This document shows positions 17,171 through 23,732 of a stretch of 64,000 nt of DNA, piece by piece (the first letter of the stretch is position 1; each line of letters opens with the position of its first letter). The translations under genes and the position numbers were made by a program. The stretch lies in the NCBI GenBank assembly GCA_964555355.1, contig CAZKRY010000002.1, forward strand, positions 248,001 to 312,000, read 5' to 3'. Origin of the DNA: CAIKBL01 sp964555355. Lineage in GTDB: Bacteria > Pseudomonadota > Gammaproteobacteria > Ga0077536. Under the pieces are notes generated by a model. The model saw nothing but the letters and a program-made list of their open reading frames with translations. It searched no databases and was not told the DNA's origin.

Positions 17171-18196
17171 TCAACGTAGCGCCTGCGTGAATTTATCTAA
17201 ATGAATGTTGTCCGCGTCGATTCCTATCTTTTGCAGCACCGGCAATACCGCATCCACCATCGGCGGCGGACCGCAGGCATAGGCTTGCGTTTCGCGTTCA
17301 CGCTTGTCCGCGTAATCGCGCGCTAACACTTCGTGGATGAAGCCGGTGGCACCGGACCAAACGTCGTCCGCCGCAGGCTCCGATAACGCGGGGACAAAAG
17401 CGAAGTCGGCAAGTTTGGCGCCGAGTGCGGCAATCTTGTCTAAATAAAACAGATCGCGCTTACCGCGCGCGCCGTAATAAAGTCGAACCGGTGCGGTCGA
17501 GTGGTGATCCGCGAGATCGTTCAAAATAGACCACAACGGCGCGAGACCGGAACCGCCGCCCACGAGTAAGGTCGGTCCCGTATGGCGCGGATTGCGAAAG
17601 CTCGTACCGAACGGCCCATCGACTTCAACCGTCTGTCCAATTTGCAAATCGCCGGCGAGTAATTTGGAAAACGCGCCGTCCGCATACATTTTGATGAGAA
17701 ACGATAACGTCTGGGATTCCGATGGCGCATTCGCCATGGAATACGAGCGGGTGACGCCGGCCTGCGGCAAGGTGATATCGGCGTACTGGCCGGCATGGAA
17801 TTTCATCGGCGCATCAAGCGTGATGTCGACAGCGCGGATGTCGTGCGTCACGGCTTCTAACTTCGAAATGCGGCCGGCAAATTTACGCGCGGGGATCCAA
17901 TCCGCGAGCACCTCTTCGTCGTAATTCAGAAGCTCGATTTCCAGATCGCTCTGCGCATACAGCCGGCACAGCAGCACTTTGCCATCGCGCTCCTCCGTTT
18001 CCGATAGCGCGAAAGTGGAGTAGTCCCCGTGCTCCGCATCGCCATCCAGCAATTGCGATTTGCATGACGAGCACTGCCCTTCTTTGCAGCCGTGCATCAA
18101 GGTGATGCCTTGCCGGAAGGCGGCTTGCAGGACGGTTTCGTCGTCATTCACCGCCATCGTCACGCCAATGGGTTCAAGTCGTACGGAATAGGTCAT
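17171..18196 (-). CDS. monooxygenase reductase, ferredoxin-FAD-NAD type
   Basis: 341 residues. An N-terminal plant-type 2Fe-2S domain has cysteines C37, C42, C45 and C77. An FAD-binding domain follows with RSYS at residues 150-153, then an NAD(P)H-binding domain with LLVGGGSGLAP (211-220) and CGPPPM (308-313). It moves electrons from NAD(P)H to the di-iron hydroxylase. The gene is second in the operon, between alpha and beta, as in prmABCD and mimABCD clusters. Its start is separated from the alpha gene by 82 nt holding a strong hairpin. Confidence 0.92.
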   Translation of the reverse strand: MTYSVRLEPIGVTMAVNDDETVLQAAFRQGITLMHGCKEGQCSSCKSQLLDGDAEHGDYSTFALSETEERDGKVLLCRLYAQSDLEIELLNYDEEVLADWIPARKFAGRISKLEAVTHDIRAVDITLDAPMKFHAGQYADITLPQAGVTRSYSMANAPSESQTLSFLIKMYADGAFSKLLAGDLQIGQTVEVDGPFGTSFRNPRHTGPTLLVGGGSGLAPLWSILNDLADHHSTAPVRLYYGARGKRDLFYLDKIAALGAKLADFAFVPALSEPAADDVWSGATGFIHEVLARDYADKRERETQAYACGPPPMVDAVLPVLQKIGIDADNIHLDKFTQALR

Positions 18197-18234
18197 GGGC
18201 GTGAGCGCTGCTCTTATTCGTTAGGGTGGCGATG

Positions 18235-18257
18235 GCGTGGCGGAGCATCCGCCACGC
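18235..18257 (-). repeat. intercistronic hairpin after the alpha-subunit gene
   Basis: A perfect 10-bp stem with a 3-nt loop (GCGTGGCGGA-GCA-TCCGCCACGC on the plus strand). It sits about 22 nt downstream of the alpha-subunit stop and upstream of the reductase gene. There is no T-tract. In an operon transcript such a structure can protect the 3' end of the upstream message and so raise hydroxylase relative to reductase. Confidence 0.55.
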
Positions 18258-18278
18258 GGGTTTGGGGCTTGCGCGCGA

Positions 18279-19943
18279 TCAGATGGGCTTACATTTAAAG
18301 CCCGCGCGGTAATCCGCGATGTGCTTCTCGCGATCCGCCGGCGACATCGCGCGTAGATCGAGCAGCGGGCTGCGTACCGGCAGGCCTTTGAAGTGATCGA
18401 GCGTCCACATTTTGCTGTTATCAAAATGCAAATGTGGTTGTTGGATGACGGTCTTCCCATCCGGCCGCACGAACCCTAAGTCTTTGACGACATCCGCGAG
18501 ATCCCAGCCGTGGTACACCTCTTCCCACTGACGGCGGCCGCTGAAGCGGCCCATCGCCGGGGTGGGCCGGCCTTTGTATTCCGCGGCAAACGCTTCTTTG
18601 TGCGTCCAGCGGCACAGCTCGGAGCAATAGGTGTAGAGCTCGCCTTCCACTTCATCCACGCAGAAGTCTTCGCGAATCAACGCCGGTACGTTGCAGCTCC
18701 AGCAGCGATGCGGATAGACATAACCGGAATCCAGATACATCAACGGCGGTTGATTGGGCAGACTCGCCTTGCGGTAGTTCTCCCAATAGCAGCCAAATTC
18801 GTTGTACCAGCCGGGATACTTGGCTTCGAACCAGTCGAAGTCTTTCTCGACCATGCCGTCCATCCGCCAAAACGCCACCGGCCAGCCGAACGAGAAGAAC
18901 TGTGCCACCTTGTGCACGTAATTCTTTTTGACGATGCGGTTCCACGCTTCTTCCACATCATCGTGATGTATCTTCACGCCGTACTTTTCGAGCGGCAGCA
19001 TGTAGGTGCGGTAGTAGTCATCGAAAATCCAGCGGTGCCAGAGCTCGGCATAGGATTCTTTGTTCTTGTCGCGATCTTGTGTGCCATATTCAATGATGGT
19101 GCCGATGGCGGCATCGACAATCGCGTGGTTCTGCCAAAAGGCGTAGCGCAGATCGCGCTCCAGCAAGTCCAGGTTCTCCGGCTCCTTGATGATCGACATC
19201 AAGAACGAGTGGCCGTTGCCGATGTGGCGCGATTCATCCGATTGCACGGACAAGAAAATGGTCGGCAACGCGTAGTCGCCATTGCGCGCGGCTTCGGACG
19301 GCATCGCGACGAACAACGTATTGGTAAACGCAGTTTCCGCGACCACCTGTAAATAGATATTGGTGGAGGTGACGGCATCGCCCGTGATAAAGCCTTCGCC
19401 GAACTGCCGCCCGATGGTGGTGGCGTAGCATTTGCCGAAAGCGGCTTCCGTGATGTCGAAACCGGCCGGATCGATATAGTTTTCCATGTACCACTTTTTC
19501 AGGTTCATCTGAATGGTGGAGTGGCGGAACTCATCGATCATCTGCATGGTGTAGCCGGTGCGCAGATCTTCGCCCGGCGCGATTTGCGCCTGAATGGCCA
19601 TCGAGCGGGCGGCGGAAATTTCCGGGAAAGGAATGATGGCCAAGAACAGCTTCTGCCATTCAATCCAACGCGGCTCGACATTGCGGAACATGTCGCCACG
19701 GAGCGCGGCGTCCAGCGCGCCATAGACGCGGTTGTCTTTCTCTTCCTGCATGGGGAAGTACGAGCGCAAGACCTGCTTCATCGGGTCCTTCGGCGCTTTT
19801 TCCACTTTGTAATCGGTGGGGTATTTCAAAACTTCTTTGAAGTAGGACGGCGTCCACCCCAGATCCGAAATGCGCTTGGTCGCCTCCGTGATGCTGATGG
19901 TCTTCTGCTTCACGATCTTCGACAGGGAGATATTCGCCGCCAT
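18279..19943 (-). CDS. di-iron monooxygenase hydroxylase alpha subunit (PrmA/MimA-like)
   Basis: 554 residues. The six iron ligands can be placed: E108 (FPEIS), E138 and H141 (DEFRH), E203 (AETAF), E237 and H240 (DESRH). A C-terminal cysteine cluster (CWSC, then YCSELC) is present as in this group. Length and gene order (alpha, reductase, beta, coupling, groEL) match propane 2-monooxygenase and the acetone/phenol monooxygenase MimA rather than methane monooxygenase. GGAGGAAC provides a strong ribosome binding site. Substrate is inferred, most likely propane or another short alkane, a ketone or phenol. Confidence 0.93.
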   Translation of the reverse strand: MAANISLSKIVKQKTISITEATKRISDLGWTPSYFKEVLKYPTDYKVEKAPKDPMKQVLRSYFPMQEEKDNRVYGALDAALRGDMFRNVEPRWIEWQKLFLAIIPFPEISAARSMAIQAQIAPGEDLRTGYTMQMIDEFRHSTIQMNLKKWYMENYIDPAGFDITEAAFGKCYATTIGRQFGEGFITGDAVTSTNIYLQVVAETAFTNTLFVAMPSEAARNGDYALPTIFLSVQSDESRHIGNGHSFLMSIIKEPENLDLLERDLRYAFWQNHAIVDAAIGTIIEYGTQDRDKNKESYAELWHRWIFDDYYRTYMLPLEKYGVKIHHDDVEEAWNRIVKKNYVHKVAQFFSFGWPVAFWRMDGMVEKDFDWFEAKYPGWYNEFGCYWENYRKASLPNQPPLMYLDSGYVYPHRCWSCNVPALIREDFCVDEVEGELYTYCSELCRWTHKEAFAAEYKGRPTPAMGRFSGRRQWEEVYHGWDLADVVKDLGFVRPDGKTVIQQPHLHFDNSKMWTLDHFKGLPVRSPLLDLRAMSPADREKHIADYRAGFKCKPI

Positions 19944-19959
19944 AACCGTTCCTCCGGTT
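19944..19959 (-). promoter_or_regulatory. ribosome binding site of alpha subunit inside a small hairpin
   Basis: AACCG (19944-19948) pairs with CGGTT (19955-19959), leaving a 6-nt loop that is GAGGAA on the transcript, part of the alpha-subunit GGAGGAAC ribosome binding site. A 5-bp stem is weak and keeps the ribosome binding site exposed in the loop; it could modulate translation. Confidence 0.35.
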
Positions 19960-20089
19960 GCAATTTAAGGAGATTGCGTCACGCAGTTATATAAGGATGA
20001 AGGGCCGACGCGAGGGAGCGCCAGACGCTTTTGCGCGAAGGCCTAAGATATACTCTGGCCGCGCGACCAGGCAAGGCAAAAAAGCAGGC

Positions 20090-20389
20090 ATGACGGACAA
20101 ACATGAAACGCCGGATCCCGGCTCGGATGCAGCAGGCTTAGCGGAGAAACAGCAGATGATCGAAAAGCTGTTTCAACACACCAATCAATTCCTGCGCGAG
20201 AACAAACACGACCCGCTGTTAGTGGTGGAAGCGCTGGCCGCGATTCTGGTGCGATATGCGGCGTTGCTCGGGCCGGTGGCGCAGTTATCGGACCGGTTGG
20301 CAATCCTGGAAAAGCTAATTAGCCAGGAGTGTGCGCAGATTAAAGAGTTGGCCAAACGTGCGGATTGGGCGGGGAAGCCGCCGGCTTGA
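20090..20389 (+). CDS. hypothetical protein divergent from monooxygenase operon
   Basis: A 99-residue cytoplasmic, helical protein. Residues 20-90 are amphipathic helices (MIEKLFQHTNQFLRE, LVVEALAAILVRYAALLGP, LAILEKLISQECAQIKELAKRA). No family is recognised. The start at 20090 is chosen because upstream codons lie in the divergent promoter region; the AAAGCAGG in front is a modest ribosome binding site. The gene faces away from the monooxygenase alpha gene across 146 nt, so it may share regulation with it. Confidence 0.6.
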   Translation: MTDKHETPDPGSDAAGLAEKQQMIEKLFQHTNQFLRENKHDPLLVVEALAAILVRYAALLGPVAQLSDRLAILEKLISQECAQIKELAKRADWAGKPPA

Positions 20390-20391
20390 AG

Positions 20392-20574
20392 ACCCTCACC
20401 CTACCCTCTCCCGCTATGCGGGAGAGGGTTAATACGTGCGCTCTTAACCTCTCCCACCGGGAGAGGGTTAATACGTGCGCTCTCTATAACCGCTTCCACC
20501 GAGAGAGGGTTAGTGCGTGCGCTCTCTTAACCTCTCCCACCGGGAGAGGTCGGCGCGTAGCGCCGGGTGAGGGG
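20392..20574. repeat. REP-like tandem hairpin array
   Basis: CCTCTCCC...GGGAGAGG hairpins start at 20405, 20448, 20490 (degenerate) and 20531, giving a 41-43 bp period. The spacer GTTA(A/G)T(A/G)CGTGCGCTCT is shared. The array is flanked by CCCTCACCC on the left (20394) and GGGTGAGGG on the right (20565). This is a repetitive extragenic palindrome family common in proteobacteria, here locally expanded. It lies between convergent genes and could also stop transcription. Confidence 0.8.
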
Positions 20575-20616
20575 CCCCGCCTCTACTCGCACCTGGCGAA
20601 ACGATAATTCATTCTT

Positions 20617-21351
20617 CTATCGCACCTGCAGCATAACTCCCGCCAGCGCCGCCGGCAGCTGCGTTCCGGGCGATCCAAATGCCCCTTCAAGCTGCGCGGC
20701 ACTGAGTCCTAAGCAATCACTCAAATCCGCCTCCGACAAATCAGCACCCACAAATGTTGCGCCGAACAAAACCGCCTTTGCGAAGCCCGCCCCCTTGAGA
20801 CTTGACCCTGCAAAATCCACCAACATCAATTTCGCATTCCCAAAATCCGCCCCATCAAGCGTGCATTCCAAGAACTTACCTCCGGCCAAATTTGCATTGC
20901 CGAAGCGCGAGCCGGCGAGCGCCGTGCGTTGAAAATGCGCACTCAAGAGATTGGCATCAGCGAAACACGCACCATCAGCATCGGCATCCTCAAAGTTGGC
21001 ACCCGGCGCGACCACCCGCGTGAAATTGCCGCCGCTTAAGCGCGCCTCACGCAGGATGATGTTGACCATGCTCGCGCCTTCGAGATTCGCCTGCGTGAAA
21101 TCGACATGCGCAAAATTGCTGTCGCGCAGATTGGCATTGAACAGGCAGGCATGCGGCAAGATGGCGTGACTGAGGTCGGCTTCCAGAAACGGGCCGTACA
21201 TCAAGTTGGCGCGTGGCCGGGATAAGCGCGTGCCTTCGCGGCCGGCGGATTCGCGCCACGCCTGGTGCGCGGAGACCAGCGCGAGCAATTCCTCCTCGCT
21301 GAGTGCGGGCTCTGCCGGGGTGGGCGGCGCGAAGGTCGACGGATTGGGCAT
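20617..21351 (-). CDS. pentapeptide-repeat protein
   Basis: 244 residues. From about residue 50 to 225 the A(D/N)LXX pentapeptide pattern repeats (ADLSHA, CLFNANLRDSNFAHVDFTQANLEGA, GADLSEADLSDCLG), which forms a right-handed quadrilateral beta-helix. The N-terminal 45 residues are helical. Some family members mimic DNA and protect gyrase; most have unknown roles, so none is assigned. It is a single gene convergent with the array at 20392-20574. Confidence 0.85.
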   Translation of the reverse strand: MPNPSTFAPPTPAEPALSEEELLALVSAHQAWRESAGREGTRLSRPRANLMYGPFLEADLSHAILPHACLFNANLRDSNFAHVDFTQANLEGASMVNIILREARLSGGNFTRVVAPGANFEDADADGACFADANLLSAHFQRTALAGSRFGNANLAGGKFLECTLDGADFGNAKLMLVDFAGSSLKGAGFAKAVLFGATFVGADLSEADLSDCLGLSAAQLEGAFGSPGTQLPAALAGVMLQVR

Positions 21352-21505
21352 AGGGGCTCATCTTGAAATGGCAGGCGTTAAGCAGAATGCTTACACGCGC
21401 CGCGCGCGCCGTCGAGCCTGGAGTTGCGCGGCACTATCTCTTAGATTACGTCACCATTCCGCAGCAATGCGGCATTCGCCCAAGACTCACGAGGTGCCGA
21501 CGATA

Positions 21506-22075
21506 ATGTCTACGCGTCCCGCTCCCTTACCTGAAGCGCCCGTCACGCGGCGCGAGTTTTTAACCCGTTCGTCCGCTTTGGTCGGCACGCTGTGGGCATC
21601 GTCCACCGCACTGCTGAATCTCGCTCCCACTCCGGTGTGGGCGTTGGAGCTAAGTACGCTGGATGAGCGCAGCGGCAAAGTTCTGCTTGCCGTCACGCGA
21701 CAAATCTTTCCGCATGCGACGTTGGATGACGCGGTGTATTCATTCGTCGTCCGCGATTTGGATAAAGCCGCCGCCGCAGCGGAAGTCAAAAAACTGCTCG
21801 TCGACGGGATCGCCGCATTGGACGCTGCGGCAAACGGAGACTTTCTAACACTCAATGACGAAGCCCGCCTCGCGGAAGTCACCAAGATCGCGCGCAATCC
21901 GTTCTTCGAAAAAATCCGCGGCACCGCGGTGGTCTCGCTCTATAACAACGAACTCGCCTTTGCGCACTTTGGCTACGAAGGCGAAGCCTTTAGCAAAGGC
22001 GGTTACTTGGAGCGCGGTTTCAATTCACTGACCTGGTTGCCGGCACCGCCGGTCACCGCCAGCCCCTTGCCTTAA
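21506..22075 (+). CDS. Tat-exported gluconate 2-dehydrogenase subunit 3-like protein
   Basis: 189 residues. A twin-arginine signal (VTRREFLTRSSALVGTLWAS) directs folded export. The mature part resembles the gluconate 2-dehydrogenase subunit 3 family, which accompanies membrane-bound GMC flavoprotein dehydrogenases and helps export or attach them. The GMC gene follows 12 nt downstream, which supports this role. The start at 21506 is chosen to begin the Tat signal; a longer upstream frame runs across the divergent pentapeptide gene start. Confidence 0.78.
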   Translation: MSTRPAPLPEAPVTRREFLTRSSALVGTLWASSTALLNLAPTPVWALELSTLDERSGKVLLAVTRQIFPHATLDDAVYSFVVRDLDKAAAAAEVKKLLVDGIAALDAAANGDFLTLNDEARLAEVTKIARNPFFEKIRGTAVVSLYNNELAFAHFGYEGEAFSKGGYLERGFNSLTWLPAPPVTASPLP

Positions 22076-22087
22076 GCGGAGCGCATC

Positions 22088-23656
22088 ATGACTCAATATG
22101 AAACGCAGGATGATCGCGTAGTCGTCATCATTGGCTCCGGCGCGGGCGGCGGCACGTTAGCGAACGAGCTCTGCCAAAAAGGGATCGCGGTGGTGTTATT
22201 GGAAGCCGGCGCCGCGCAAACACCCGGCAGTTTTGTCAACGATGAGTGGGCATCGTTTCAGCAATTGGCGTGGACCGATATGCGGACCACCTCCGGCAGT
22301 TTTCGCCTCGCCAAAGATTTCCCGAATCTGCCGACGTGGATCTGCAAGACGCTGGGCGGCACTACCACACATTGGGCCGGTGCCTCGTTACGATTCCGCG
22401 AACATGAATTCAAAGCGCGCACGACATACGGCGAAATCGCGGGCGCCAATCTGCTCGACTGGCCAATCACGCTGGCCGATCTAGAGCCGTACTACGCGCG
22501 CGCCGAAGACAAACTCGGCGTCACGCGCACTAACGATATTCCGGGTCTACCGGGGAACAATAATTTCAAGGTGATGTACAACGGCGCGACGAAAGTGGGC
22601 TACAAGGATTGCCATACCGGACGGATGGCGATTAACAGCCAACCGCGTGCCGGCCGCGCATCTTGCCGCCAGCTTGGTTTTTGTTTCCAAGGCTGCAAGA
22701 TGGGCGCGAAATGGTCCGCGCTGTACACCGAGATCCCAGCCGCACTCGCCACCGGCAAATTGGAATTGCGCACGCAATGCCATGTCAGCCGCATCGAACA
22801 CGATGAGAGTGGCCGCGTCAGCGGCGTGGTGTACTTTGATGCGAAAGGACAAGAGCAACGGCAGCGTGCGCGCGCCGTTTGTGTGGCGGGTAATTCAATC
22901 GAATCTCCGCGCTTGTTATTGCTCTCCGCTTCAAGCAAATATCCCGACGGTCTCGCCAACTCCTCCGGCCAAGTCGGGCGCAACTACATGCGCCATACCA
23001 CAGGCTCTGTCTACGCGGCATTTCCCGAGCCGGTGCATATGTATCGCGGCACCACCATGGCCGGCATCATCACGGATGAATCGCATCACGCGCCGGAGCG
23101 CGGCTTCGCCGGTGGGTATGAAATGGAAACGGTGTCCGTGGGTTTACCGTTCGCTGCAGCGTTTATCGCACCTGGCGGTTGGGGACCGGATTTCACCTAC
23201 TTTATGGACCACTACGCGAACCTTGCCGGCATGTGGATTGTCGGCGAAGACATGCCGCAGGAATCCAATCGCATCACGCTGAATACGGAAGTTAAAGACC
23301 AATGGGGACTCCCCGTCCCGCACGTGCATTTTGACGATCACCCGAATGACATCGCCATGCGCGAACACGGTTTTAAACAAGGCCAAGCCGTGTACGAAGC
23401 GGCCGGCGCGCAACGCGTCTTCCAAACCCCGCCTTACCCCTCCACGCACAATATGGGTACCTGCCGCATGAGTGCGAAACCGGCTGACGGCGTAGTGAAC
23501 GCGCACGGGCAGGCGCACGATATTCCGAACCTGTTTATCTCCGATGGATCGCAGTACACGACGGGGGCGGCGGTCAATCCGACGTTGACGATTGTGTCGT
23601 TGGCGATAAGGCAGGCGGAGTTTATTGCGGGGGAGTTGAAGGGGCAGGCGATCTAA
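22088..23656 (+). CDS. GMC-family flavoprotein dehydrogenase
   Basis: 522 residues of a GMC oxidoreductase. The FAD dinucleotide-binding motif IIGSGAGGGTLANELC is at residues 13-29, GGTTTHWAGASLRFRE matches the GMC FAD motif, and the C-terminal HNMGTCRM and NPTLTIVSLA motifs carry the active-site region. Similar enzymes oxidise sugar or alcohol hydroxyls, passing electrons to cytochrome c or quinone. No cytochrome subunit follows. With the Tat-linked small subunit it probably acts in the periplasm on an alcohol, possibly the product of the neighbouring monooxygenase; the substrate is inferred. Confidence 0.87.
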   Translation: MTQYETQDDRVVVIIGSGAGGGTLANELCQKGIAVVLLEAGAAQTPGSFVNDEWASFQQLAWTDMRTTSGSFRLAKDFPNLPTWICKTLGGTTTHWAGASLRFREHEFKARTTYGEIAGANLLDWPITLADLEPYYARAEDKLGVTRTNDIPGLPGNNNFKVMYNGATKVGYKDCHTGRMAINSQPRAGRASCRQLGFCFQGCKMGAKWSALYTEIPAALATGKLELRTQCHVSRIEHDESGRVSGVVYFDAKGQEQRQRARAVCVAGNSIESPRLLLLSASSKYPDGLANSSGQVGRNYMRHTTGSVYAAFPEPVHMYRGTTMAGIITDESHHAPERGFAGGYEMETVSVGLPFAAAFIAPGGWGPDFTYFMDHYANLAGMWIVGEDMPQESNRITLNTEVKDQWGLPVPHVHFDDHPNDIAMREHGFKQGQAVYEAAGAQRVFQTPPYPSTHNMGTCRMSAKPADGVVNAHGQAHDIPNLFISDGSQYTTGAAVNPTLTIVSLAIRQAEFIAGELKGQAI

Positions 23657-23695
23657 CCTCACGCCGAGTGTGCATCAGCGATATACGGTGGTGTG

Positions 23696-23718
23696 GTGTG
23701 CCGCACTAAGCGGCACAC
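23696..23718. terminator. hairpin between convergent genes
   Basis: A 9-bp stem with a 5-nt loop (GTGTGCCGC-ACTAA-GCGGCACAC) lies between the convergent GMC and peptidase-hydrolase genes. There is no T-tract on either strand, so it may work as a weak bidirectional or Rho-assisted terminator, or only protect mRNA ends. Confidence 0.5.
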
Positions 23719-23732
23719 AACTCTTCGGCTCT

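Noticed and set aside
18279..19943. Soluble methane monooxygenase
   Set aside because: Gene order is alpha-reductase-beta-coupling with groEL, not mmoXYBZDC; there is no gamma subunit (mmoZ) or mmoD. Propane/acetone-type fits better.
20009..20023. Sigma-54 promoter upstream of the monooxygenase alpha gene
   Set aside because: The GG and GC elements are one base too close (GG-N9-GC), so the invariant spacing is not met.
20392..20574. CRISPR array
   Set aside because: The repeat units are palindromic, abut with conserved spacers and include a degenerate copy; there are no unique spacers and no cas genes.
22088..23656. Choline dehydrogenase (BetA)
   Set aside because: GMC motifs are shared, but the Tat-linked gluconate-dehydrogenase-subunit-3-like partner and lack of bet genes argue against it.
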